Source of the DNA: CAZRIE01 sp964600075
Lineage (GTDB): Bacteria > Bacteroidota > Bacteroidia > Flavobacteriales > Flavobacteriaceae
Direction: 5' to 3'
NCBI GenBank assembly: GCA_964600075.1
Contig: CAZRIE010000008.1
Location: forward strand, 1 to 64,000
Length of the DNA: 64,000 bases
The notes under the pieces were generated by a model. The model saw nothing but the letters and a program-made list of their open reading frames with translations. It made no database searches and was not told the DNA's origin. Positions 45,218-55,700 of this stretch are shown in pieces; the stretch's first letter is position 1, and each line of letters opens with the position of its first letter. The translations under genes were made by a program, and so were the position numbers.

Positions 45218-45353
45218 CGACCAAATTTTTGGGATATAGTACCAGAAGGCAATGCGAATCCTTTTTAAAGAGAACCCAAATCGCATGATGTGAATTGATT
45301 ACTTTTGCACGTTGGTCCATATGCTATAAAAGGCCTAAAAGATTCTTGAACAG

Positions 45354-45373
45354 ATTCCCGACTTCTCGGGAAT
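45354..45373. repeat. REP-like imperfectly placed hairpin
   Basis: ATTCCCGA at 45354-45361 pairs with TCGGGAAT at 45366-45373 around loop CTTC, an 8-bp perfect stem. There is no T tract. The surrounding sequence (GATTCCCGAC...GGGAATGACAG) is of the widespread REP-like type. It lies 21 bases upstream of the obgE start. Confidence 0.4.
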
Positions 45374-45394
45374 GACAGAAAACCTAATTTATTT

Positions 45395-46396
45395 ATGACC
45401 GAAGGTAATTTTGTAGACTATGTTAAGATCCATGCCGAATCGGGTAATGGAGGTAAGGGTTCGGTGCATCTGCATCGGGAGAAGTACATTACCAAAGGTG
45501 GTCCCGATGGTGGCGACGGCGGGCGAGGGGGCCATATAATAATTCGAGGTAACGAAAATTTATGGACACTCGTCAACTTCAAGTTCAAAAAACACTTTAA
45601 ATCTGGCCATGGGGGACACGGTAGCAAGCAACGCAGTAGCGGTGCCGATGGTGAAGATGTGTATATGGACGTGCCACTCGGCACCGTATTAAAAAACCCT
45701 GAGACGCAGGAAGTCCTTTTTGAAATCACCGAACATGGCGAAGAAAGAATTTTGGTCGAGGGCGGTATGGGCGGTCGCGGTAATTGGCACTTTAAGACCA
45801 GCACGAACCAAACGCCCAGATATGCCCAATCCGGTATTTCCGGTCAGGAAATCGATGCCATTTTAGAATTAAAGGTTTTGGCCGATGTAGGGCTGGTTGG
45901 CTTCCCAAATGCGGGAAAATCGACCTTACTTTCCGTAATTACTTCTGCAAAACCCAAAATCGCGGATTATGAGTTTACTACCCTGAAACCCAATTTGGGT
46001 ATTGTGCGACATCGGGATTATCATAGTTTCGTTATGGCCGATATCCCTGGAATTATTGAAGGTGCTGCTGAGGGAAAAGGACTCGGACATTACTTTCTAC
46101 GCCATATCGAACGTAATGCGACACTGTTGTTTTTGATTCCTGCGGATAGTAAAGACATTAGTAAAGAATATGAAATACTTTTGGACGAACTTCGTAGGTA
46201 CAATCCCGAATTGTTGGACAAAGAACGTTTGGTCACTATCTCAAAAAGCGATATGCTCGATGAAGAATTGATGGACGAAATGCGAATGGAACTCGATAAA
46301 GATTTAAAAGGGGTTCCCTACATGTTTATCTCTAGCGTAGCACAGCAAGGGATTACCGAATTAAAAGATCGGCTTTGGATGATGTTAAACAGTTAA
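45395..46396 (+). CDS. obgE: GTPase Obg
   Basis: Obg is an essential GTPase in ribosome assembly and stress control. The 333 residues have the glycine-rich Obg fold at 1-155 (GGPDGGDGGRGG at 35-46) and a G domain with G1 GFPNAGKST at 169-177, G3 DIPGIIEGAAEGKGLG near 213 and G4 SKSD near 284. The long acidic C-terminal domain of other phyla is absent, as is normal in Bacteroidota. Confidence 0.96.
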   Translation: MTEGNFVDYVKIHAESGNGGKGSVHLHREKYITKGGPDGGDGGRGGHIIIRGNENLWTLVNFKFKKHFKSGHGGHGSKQRSSGADGEDVYMDVPLGTVLKNPETQEVLFEITEHGEERILVEGGMGGRGNWHFKTSTNQTPRYAQSGISGQEIDAILELKVLADVGLVGFPNAGKSTLLSVITSAKPKIADYEFTTLKPNLGIVRHRDYHSFVMADIPGIIEGAAEGKGLGHYFLRHIERNATLLFLIPADSKDISKEYEILLDELRRYNPELLDKERLVTISKSDMLDEELMDEMRMELDKDLKGVPYMFISSVAQQGITELKDRLWMMLNS

Positions 46397-46544
46397 TGTA
46401 TTCGTAATTAAGAGCACAGCAAAACAATCTGTTGACCGGCATAAGAGAATATTGTTTGGTTGCTTCTTTCTTGGTACTAAAGGAGAAGCTTCACGTTTGC
46501 TGCTTACAATCACAATTTAATTCCGTATTTTTAATTAAAAAGTG

Positions 46545-47063
46545 ATGAAAACTATTTTACAGTTTCTAGTTATAATTTTACTAGTTTCCTGCAACACCGT
46601 TCGTGTCAATTACGATTACGACAAAGAGACCGATTTTTCGAATTATGGTACGTACGGGTACTATTCCGATTTAAATACGGGATTATCGGAACTCGATACC
46701 AAACGCTTGCTCGATGCGATTGATACCGAAATGCAGTTAAAGGGAGCCCGATTCTCCGAAGATCCCGATTTTTTTATCAATATCCAGAGCAGGTCGTTTC
46801 AGGCAGCACGAAACAGTTCTGTTGGTGTAGGTGTTGGCGGAACAGGTAGTAATGTTGGAGGAGGTGTTTCCGTAGGTATTCCGATAGGCGGGCAAAATCT
46901 AGAACGTGAAATCCGTTTCGATTTCATCGACAGTAAAAAGGAAACTCTTTTTTGGCAGGCCATTAGCCAAGGTACCTTTAAGGAAAATGTTTCCTCCGAA
47001 GCACGCGAAGAACGGCTGAAAGGTTTAACAGCAAAGGTTTTTTCAAAATTTCCGCCAAAATAA
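46545..47063 (+). CDS. DUF4136 lipoprotein
   Basis: A 172-residue lipoprotein with lipobox LLVSC near residue 15. The DUF4136 features are seen: KETDFSNYGTYGYYSD near 27, a glycine-rich stretch VGVGVGGTGSNVGGGVSVG near 92, and LKGLTAKVFSKFPPK at the end. Function unknown; these lipoproteins are common envelope components in Bacteroidota. The ATG at 46545 is preferred over a GTG codon three bases upstream. Confidence 0.8.
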   Translation: MKTILQFLVIILLVSCNTVRVNYDYDKETDFSNYGTYGYYSDLNTGLSELDTKRLLDAIDTEMQLKGARFSEDPDFFINIQSRSFQAARNSSVGVGVGGTGSNVGGGVSVGIPIGGQNLEREIRFDFIDSKKETLFWQAISQGTFKENVSSEAREERLKGLTAKVFSKFPPK

Positions 47064-47318
47064 ACGCCTCTACTAAACATCCTTCAGTGTAATACGTAAA
47101 TAAAACACAGGTTGTAAGAATACTTCTTCTGTTAAAAACTTTCGTTTTCAAGCGCTTCTTTATTCTATAAATTTGGGTATCCTACTGAAAATTCCAGTTC
47201 TTTTTGAGCACTGACCGTGTATTACATACTTTTTTACAAAAGAAGTAGATTTCCGCTCGCGTTTTTTCAAAGGAAGTTGAGTTTTACCGATACAAATTAT
47301 TAATGTAAATCTTAATGA

Positions 47319-47678
47319 ATGCCTAAGCGTGCCATTTACTATGTCGAAAATCATAAAATTGAGATAGTCAAAACTTTTTTTGGTAAAGAGAAAGTGTTAC
47401 TGAACGGTAAAAAGATCTCGGAAAAGACTGGCAAAGAAAGTATGGAACATACGTTCACCATCGACCAAAATAAATATCGAATAACTCAAAGAAAAGGTTT
47501 GCAGGCCGATAAAATGAATACCTATGAAATCCATAAGGATAATTCGCCCGTTGCTTTGATGAATGTCGTTCCGCAAAATTCCATGCAAATGCTCTTGCTT
47601 ATCATTGCAGTCGGACTTGGCTCAGGCTTTATTTTCGGCGTTCTTATTTATAAAATGTTCTTTCCCGTTTCGATCTAA
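47319..47678 (+). CDS. Small membrane-anchored protein of unknown family
   Basis: A 119-residue protein. The first 80 residues are hydrophilic and strand-rich (IYYVENHKIEIVKTFFGKEK), and the C-terminus has one hydrophobic anchor (MLLLIIAVGLGSGFIFGVLIY) near 90-110. I do not recognise the family. It is probably anchored to the inner membrane with its N-terminal part in the cytoplasm, but topology is inference. It stands alone, divided from obgE by the DUF4136 gene. Confidence 0.6.
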   Translation: MPKRAIYYVENHKIEIVKTFFGKEKVLLNGKKISEKTGKESMEHTFTIDQNKYRITQRKGLQADKMNTYEIHKDNSPVALMNVVPQNSMQMLLLIIAVGLGSGFIFGVLIYKMFFPVSI

Positions 47679-47851
47679 AAATGAAATTAACCTATTGGTT
47701 AGATGGGGCTCAATTGCCAAACATACAGCACTCCTATTTTATAGGCACAATGCCTTATGAATAAAAAGTTAGTAGTATATCAATTTAGTGTAAAATCTTG
47801 CGGTTCTAGTTTTGTCCGTTTCCCAATTGGTCAATACTAGATAGCAAAATC

Positions 47852-48868
47852 TTACTTTCGCCTTACCTTGACCACATATGTAACAATAACGGTACTATCC
47901 ATTTTTATATGTACGTCGTGAAGACCTGCCTTTTCAAAGGAATACTGTAGCGTGTATTCTTTTTGGTTCTGGGTGATTGTAGGGTTTACGGTTTGGCTTG
48001 AATTCCCCTTTTTCAGAAGTAAACTTATACCCTTGCCCTGGGACGTATTGGGTACTGCTAACTTAAAAAGTACGGCCTCGTTTTTCTTCGTGTCAACTAT
48101 CATTTTTTCCGGTAATATGGGGATAATACTCCACTGAAATGCCTCCTTATAAACCACAGGGCCTTCTAAGAACTGATTAAAAGTTGGTGGTTCTCCCAAT
48201 AAGGCCCAATCTATCTGGAGTGGATAATGATTTTTTATGAACAAGGCCGGGTCTGCTAAAAAGTAACCGTCGTGATAATCGGGTTTAAATTCAGCCACAT
48301 TCTCTTCAAGGATAATACGACCTGCAGACCAAGTAGCATCGCATAGGTACCATTTATTGTTCAATTTGACTGCATTCCATGAGTGGTTCGGAATACTCTC
48401 AGGGCCTAAAAATAGAGTAGCAGTACGACCATAACCATTTATTATTTTGCAATCGATATCCGCTAAACTTGCCAACTCACATATCAAATAAGCATAACCC
48501 GTGCAAGCGGTCTTTCGGTATCGTACAAGTTTTTCAAACACTTTGGGTGTGAAACTGTTGTTCCACTGCAGAAATGCTTCCCTATTTTCTGCTAGTTTTT
48601 TGCGCTTTTTGCTAGTTCTAAGGTATGAGCTATAGTCGTTTTCAATATTAGTACAGACCCATGTGTAAAGCGCCCTGAATTTTTCCGTGTCAGTGGCTAG
48701 ACCATCGGTCAATTTATAGGTAAGTAGTGGTAGGTTTGCCAGACTTGCGCCCTTGTGAAGCAAGGCAATACTATCCGCTTTCTTAAAATCTGAATGGATA
48801 AAATCAGAACGCTGTCCATAAGACAAAACAGTTACGGCAATAAAGAGGAGAATGACAGATTTCTTCAC
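47852..48868 (-). CDS. Transglutaminase-like secreted protein
   Basis: A 338-residue secreted protein with a signal peptide (about residues 1-19) and a transglutaminase-like core. The triad is C122 in KTACTGYAYLI, H162 in NHSWNAV and D177 in WYLCDATW. The C-terminal third is a beta-rich domain (roughly 235-330). It may crosslink or cleave amide bonds in peptide or murein, but this is inference. Its start overlaps the stop of the carboxypeptidase-regulatory gene by four bases, so the two are translationally coupled. Confidence 0.82.
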   Translation of the reverse strand: MKKSVILLFIAVTVLSYGQRSDFIHSDFKKADSIALLHKGASLANLPLLTYKLTDGLATDTEKFRALYTWVCTNIENDYSSYLRTSKKRKKLAENREAFLQWNNSFTPKVFEKLVRYRKTACTGYAYLICELASLADIDCKIINGYGRTATLFLGPESIPNHSWNAVKLNNKWYLCDATWSAGRIILEENVAEFKPDYHDGYFLADPALFIKNHYPLQIDWALLGEPPTFNQFLEGPVVYKEAFQWSIIPILPEKMIVDTKKNEAVLFKLAVPNTSQGKGISLLLKKGNSSQTVNPTITQNQKEYTLQYSFEKAGLHDVHIKMDSTVIVTYVVKVRRK

Positions 48869-49602
48869 TTTTTGAAAATGTCAATAAACTTCTGAAAAAT
48901 AGTTCGTTTCGTCGTATATATTCCATCGACAACTACTTCGCCCATAAGTTCAATATCGGCATCGTTAAATGCGATATTGATATTAATGATTTTAGAATTA
49001 CTCGAATTTACTTCGTACTCCTTAGTATCATATCCGATGTAACTGAAAATCAAAACATTACCTATTTTTAAGGTTTTTGGGTACTCGAATTTTCCGTAGA
49101 AGTCAGTAGTAATGCCATCGGCGGTTCCTTTTAGAACAACATTGACACCGGCCAAAGGCAAATTGTCTTCATCGACTACCGTACCATTTACCGTATAACT
49201 CTCTTGAATGGTTCCACCGATGAATTCGCTTTTTTGAGTGGTGCCTATTTCGGTTTGTTGGTTAGTTTTTAAATCACTCGTCTGCTGCGCAGTCATTTTT
49301 GAAACTGCGCAAAAGACCAATAGTAAAAAACTCATTGTTCCGATACCTGTGGTCAAGAAGTTGGCATTTTTGATCGTATCCACGTTATTTTGATAACTGT
49401 CTATTTGTGAGTTTTTAAATCGACCATATGTTGATGCGGAAGTAGTACAGAGAGAATCCATAAGTTCTGTTTGTGACATTTCGGTAAAATCAATAACCTC
49501 TTTTTCGCAGGATGTACAAAAGCCTCCTTTCGCTGTTTTTATAAATTCTTCAAATCTTTCGGTACAAGGCTTTTTCACGGAAATACTAAATGTTGTTTTC
49601 AT
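48865..49602 (-). CDS. Membrane protein with cytoplasmic CxxC motif and carboxypeptidase-regulatory-like domain
   Basis: A 245-residue protein in three parts: an N-terminal domain with a cysteine pair C29-x2-C32 (GGFCTSCEKEV), a hydrophobic segment near residues 83-100, and a carboxypeptidase-regulatory-like beta-sandwich (VNGTVVDEDNLPLAGVNVVL near 137) ending in ELMGEVVVDG, reminiscent of the hinge before a TonB plug. The first 80 residues are probably cytoplasmic. The ATG at 49602 is chosen over an upstream codon at 49629. The gene overlaps the transglutaminase gene. Confidence 0.78.
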   Translation of the reverse strand: MKTTFSISVKKPCTERFEEFIKTAKGGFCTSCEKEVIDFTEMSQTELMDSLCTTSASTYGRFKNSQIDSYQNNVDTIKNANFLTTGIGTMSFLLLVFCAVSKMTAQQTSDLKTNQQTEIGTTQKSEFIGGTIQESYTVNGTVVDEDNLPLAGVNVVLKGTADGITTDFYGKFEYPKTLKIGNVLIFSYIGYDTKEYEVNSSNSKIININIAFNDADIELMGEVVVDGIYTTKRTIFQKFIDIFKK

Positions 49603-49751
49603 AGTTCTTTGGTTTAAATTGTATACCACTAAACTATGCTGTAATCTACGTTCTTGAAATCGCTAATTAGGCGATACTCACTTTTGCACGGTAAACCCAC
49701 CGTTTCAGTGAGCGTAAGCTAATATGCCTGTCTGGTGAAGTTAATGATTTC

Positions 49752-52700
49752 CTATCTTACCTCAACGCGCACTCCTTCCGAATGGCTTGAAAACTCCGGC
49801 GCGTACATGCTCTGAATGGTCGTAATGCCATTACTGAATTCTCCGGCATTATTTACACGCAGGTCATACTCGAAAACATAAACCCCTTTTGGCAAGTAAT
49901 CAAAAAAGAAATTGGTACTGGCATCCTTAGTGCTTTCGTAATAGCCAAGACCGTCTTGCCATTTGTATTGTGACAATACATTTATAGGTTCAAAGCCAGC
50001 GGCCCGCATATCTTTCATATGTACGAATTCCATATCACGGTCGGAACGGAGTTCGATGCGTACACGAACCATATCACCTACTTCCAAATCAGTTGTTTCG
50101 GTTATTTCTGAAATCTCTTCTCCCGTATGCGTATTCTTCTTTAAGAATAATTTTTTCTTCAATTTTAAAGGGGTCTCCGCTGAAGTGATTTTATCCAAAT
50201 CCTCGAAATATTGCCAGTAGAGTGCACCCCAAGCGATACCTTCCCCTTTTTTACTTATCTGTACTTCGGCCATTTTAGGTTTTACTTCGTTGCCATTCCA
50301 AGAAGTTTTGAAGTAGCCCGTGCCGGATTCGACTTTGACATTTTCCAGTTGTGTGGGTTTTATTTTTTCTCCTCCTACAAGCACATCTACGACATCCGTC
50401 ACTGAAAGCCACTCGTTTCCTTGTAGCAATAGTGCATAGATCGCTTCTGTCGTAGCCTTGGTAGTTTTCCATTGGTTGGTCTGTTTATTTTTTAATAACC
50501 AGATTTTGAGATTGTCGATAGTTTTTATATCGTTTTCGATTTCACTGAAAGCCTCAATAAGTAAAGCTTGAGTTTCAATCGGAGCCTGATACCAGTGCCA
50601 TGAAGCAGTATTTTCTTTCCAATACATACCCAATTCTTCAGAGTTGATACTGTTTTCCTTTAAAGACTTCAATATTTTAGCGGATGTCTTTGTGTCATCC
50701 ATTCGGTGTAAGGCCAATACCAACATACCTTTGGAATAGAGTCCTTTTTTTGTCCAATACTTTTGGGCCTGACCTTGGTAATATGCAGTGATTTCATTTA
50801 CCTTTTTAGAGGTTTTGAACTCCTTAAAAAAGCTACGCATGTATAAATAATTTATCTGCGTTTGGCTTAAATGATCTTCATTTATATCTGTCGCGTACTT
50901 CTTCATTCGGTTGTACGCGGCTATAAACTCCGAGTCTAGATAAGCGATTGCTTTTTGAATCACTGGTTTGGTAACTTCCGTTTCTGCTGCGCTCAACGTG
51001 ACATTAAGTTTTTTAAGATGCCCCAGACCAATAACTATGTGTTGTGTGATAAACCGATTGTCCGGACCGCCATTGAACCATGCCCATGCCCCGGACGTTT
51101 TTTGATTATTTTTCAACTTGTTCAACGCTGTGGCCTGCTCGTTCTTCATTTTATCCAAATTAAACAAAAGTGCGATACGTTTTTTCTGTTCGGTTTCCGA
51201 TTGAGCATCACGGAGCCATGGGGTCTCTTGGATCAAAAGTGATTTCAGTTCCTCGTTCTTTTCCAGATTACTGATCAAGTCATCGGAGTTCGCCCATTGT
51301 TGAAATACGTCCTGAATTCTAGGATTCGAATTCGCGATATGGCTGGCCAAAGTATTCGCATAATATCGGGCAAAAGTCTGCTCGTTACATTCGTACGGAT
51401 ATTCCATTAGATAGGGCAAGGCCTGTACCGCATACCAAGCTGGGTTTGAAGTAATTTCCAATGTTAGCTGGTGATTGCGCAACGTAGTCGATGTATTATC
51501 CTTCAATTTTTCTAAAACAAAAGTTTTGGTCTGGTTGCTGCCCACCCACATCGGAAGCGTTTCCGTAACCAACATTCGATTGGTCAATACAGGAAGTACG
51601 TTCTGTTCCCCATCACTAAAATCACCTGCTTTGGCAATGATTGTATATTGTATGGCCTGAACCCCTTCTGGAATCTTTAAACGCCAAGAAACTTGGGTGT
51701 TGTTCAATGAGTCGACCCTAAAGTTTACTTCACCAAGGCCCACTATGGCTGCTGCATCTTTATCCCCCTCTGCCTGCGGCATCTCCCCCGGGAGAGGAGA
51801 AATAAGTATTTTTTTTGAGATATTCTTTCCTGTTACAGCATCTACCAGCTCCAATTTCGCCAGACCAGAAAGGGTCTTGTCGGTTAGATTTGCGATTTTA
51901 GTGCTTATGGTAATTTCATCGCCCTCCCTCAAAAATCGGGGTGCATTGGGTATGATTATCAATTCTTTTTGGGTTACGGTTTGTAAGGTGGTCACTGCGC
52001 TCTGTAACGATTTGGTATGGGCCAGTAATTGTAATTTCCATTTGGTAAGTGCCTCTGGAGTAGTAAAACTAAAGGAGATATTACCTTCTTCATCGGTTTG
52101 CAATTGCGGAAAGAAAAAGGCCGTTTCCTGAAGGTTTTTACGGATTTTCACATCGTCGAATGCGGTTTCTTGTCCTTCTTTTTCTTCGTTGTGCTCCTCT
52201 TTGGGTTGCTGTTTTTCCGGTTTGTTTGCCTGACCGCCTTTATTTTCGGTACTACCATACCCAATTGTTACAACCTCATCCAAAGCTGCTTTGTCAGCTT
52301 CCATTTCCATAGCTGCACTTTCAGTAGGTGCGCTTATAGCCATCGGGGCAGCACCTCTCATCGTTCTGAATCTAAGATTATTTCCAAAGTACAGTCCGAA
52401 CCATTCGAACGCATCATAATATTGCGGTTTAAAACTATAGGTTTTATTATCGAGATAGGTTCGAAACGAACTGGTGCCAAAACTGTTATTGGCATTGGTA
52501 TAGCTATTCGAGTAATAGGTAGGCCGCATCAACGGATTAAAACTCCAGTTATGACCTTGGAAGGCATCCAATGATGCATCGTACATACTGGCTAGTAATT
52601 CCGCAGCAACTTTATCGCCTTTTGGACCTTTGATCTTGAACGACCAGATTTCGTCCGTTCCTGGTTGCAGTTTGTTACGAAAGGTTACCGTCTCGATTTC

Positions 52701-55700
52701 AAGGTCTGTTGGTGGATAGGGCACCGAAACTGCCAAAGAACCCGACTGAAACGAATTGTAGGCCGAAAAGCTATAATTGATGGCAAAACCGCCCAAATCA
52801 TCAACAGTAACAGGAACAGTAAAAGTTTTCGAATTGTCGCTCAAACGAACCAGCTGCGTATCGATTATTTTCCTGTCTTTTTCTGCAAAAACGGAAACGG
52901 TAAGATCCGTGGCGCTTGACGACAAGGTCACTTCTAGGTCGTCGCCAGCGCTATAGGTGTCTTTGTCGGTCTTGATATGGAACAATTGGTTGTCAGCCAA
53001 CTTTTTGTCATTGTCACTGATTACGGTGGTCTGTGCTACATCTTTGACGATTTGCCCAAACTTGTCCCTGGTTTCCAATTCGATTACATATTTCCCGGAA
53101 GCCCATTTTTTAATTGCTCCGATTCCGATTTCTGTAGCTTTCCCTGTATCGAATTTCGCCTGCCAGACCATCTTTCCTTTCTCCCAATTGATCGGGTCAT
53201 GTTCATTGGAAAAAGCATCATGGGGAAATAGTTTCTTGAATTCCTCTTTGTCCCAAGTTGCATAATCGGGTGCCGCCCAAGGTCTGGGTCGCAGTACATG
53301 TTCGGGAGCCTTTAATCTGTACATTTTAAGCGTTCCCTGCGCAGGTACGAACTGTCCGTTCAGATTGCTGGTAGATAGCGTTAACCGATTGTCCTTTTTA
53401 TCCTTGTACAAAGGGTCTGGCACATTGATAGTTGCCGTTAGGGCGTGGTAGCCGACCGTAACAAATGTAGTTACGCTGTGCGTTTCCCCATTGATGTCCG
53501 TTACATCAGCGGTCACCTCATAATTAAAAGTGGGCAGGTTTTTTTTCGATACGCCGTTATCGGGTAGGGCTTTAAAATTAATGGCGTACTTACCTGCGGC
53601 ATCCGTGGTAGTTTCGCCGTGGGCTATTTCCTGTGGGGTACTATTATAATACGGATAATGCCAATAATACCATCGCGGAAAATAGACCGCTCTTTTAACG
53701 CGATAGCTAACCTTAGCGTCGGTGATCATACTTCCGGCAAAAGCTGTTGCCGTTCCGTTTACGGTTACGATGTCGTTTACTTTATAGGTCTCCGTGATAG
53801 GCTCGAAAGAAGGTTCGAATTTTGGTCGTTTATACTCCTCTATCGAAAAATCCGTACGGCCGTTCAGTGCAACTTTCTTTGCATTTACTTGTAATGAAAA
53901 ATTACCTGTTAGACCTGTATTCGGCAGGATAAATTCCCCCGAAAACGAACCATATGCGTTGGTCTTGAAGTGTTGCGTGCCAACGGTTTGTCCGTTAACA
54001 TCCTTGAGTTCGACCGTAGCTAGCGTATTTTCCAGAATAGCGGATACACCTTGGGTATTCTTTATGGCGATACCCTTGAAATAAAGGGGTTGCCCGGGCC
54101 TGTAGATACTTCGGTCCGTAAACAGAAAACAGGAGTAATCGGTATACTTCGGATTGGTGTCATACTTTTCATTGATGTAGTATTCGCCAAAAAAGGCCTT
54201 TTCTTCTGAACGGGAAACGACTACGTTGACATTGCTCCAATTTTCGTTGGATAAGGGTATGCTGACCCTTCCCATTTTGTCGGTAGTCAGGGTTTTGTTT
54301 AGCTGAGGTTTGTTGTAATTTCTTAAATACGAAAAGTTAAGCTTGGCCCCTGAAATCGGCTCGCCGTTATGTCGGTCGATGACCTGATAAATAAACTGTG
54401 TCGCGGTGTGGGTTTCGATCAAGGCCATATCGGTGACCTGAACCGGACTAAATGCAAAGGTTTTGTTTTCGCTGTCTTTTGGGGTAGCTAAAATTACATA
54501 CTGTCCGTTTTCTAAAGGAGGCAACAAGATTTCCGTATTGTGTTGCCGATAGTCCATCTCATTTTTGACGCTGGCTTCCCATTTTTTGGTGAGGGGTAGT
54601 TTTTGAATGAACGCCAACTGCTTCGATTGGGGATACAGGCTGTTCAATTCCTTCAGTTCGCCCTGTGAAATTTTATGTGCAGTAAGCTGTAATCCATCGA
54701 GATTTTTATAATTCACCAACAACCGTGAAGGTTTTTTAATGGGAATGTGTCGCTCAATATTTAATTGCAGGCTCGTGGCCAAAATTTGTGATTTTAGGGC
54801 TTTGCACTTGTCCGCTGCCCTACTATCGGGAAATTTTGCGATAACACGTTCACAGAGCTCCAAAGCATCTTTTTGTTTCCATCGGCTTTCTTCGTTTACC
54901 TTGACTTGGTAGGTGTTACCCTGTTGATGGTACAATCGTGCGATTTCATAGGTGTACAAAGCGGAGGCTTCATGTTGTTTCAGATTCTCCGCCGAGTTTT
55001 GTAGAACCTCTAAGTAGACTTCATCTTTAGTCTGAAATACGGCATTTTGATAAGTGAAACCCAAACGATCGATATCTATAGCTACAAGTGCATCCAATTT
55101 TGGCTCTGAAAAATGAAATTTCAACAAGTCTTGATAAATAAGCAATGCCTTTGATTGTAAAGAAGTGGCATCGTGTATATCGATTTTTCGTTGTGTGAAT
55201 TCATAGGCTTCACATAATAGCTGTGGATCATTGATTTCGAACTTGTCGGCAGGTCTGGTAATACTGTTTTCGGTGGTGCTATAAAATTCGAGGGCGGTAT
55301 GGGCCAACACATGGAAAAGGGTAGGGCGATAGGTCTCAGAATCGGGTTGATTTTTAAGAATTTTTTTGAAATCCTCTAAACCCGTTTTTTGAAGTTCTGC
55401 TTTATTTTCTAAAGAAGCGTCAAAATGAATGCCGATTTCATGGAATAGGGTAGTCAGATCCCAAGTTCTAAAATCAGTTGTATCGACTTTGGTTTCCGTT
55501 TTGGTACGATTGTAGAATTGATGGCGGTTTTGTTGGAAATAGCGCCAGAATAGTTTTGCCAAATAACTTTCCAAAATATTTTTTGTCGGGAATTGTGCCT
55601 TTTCGATTTCCGATTTGAAATTGTTGATGATGCTTAATTGCGCATCCTCCTCAAGGGTCATCACATATTTTGAGGCGTACAGCAATGCCTTTACGGTTTG

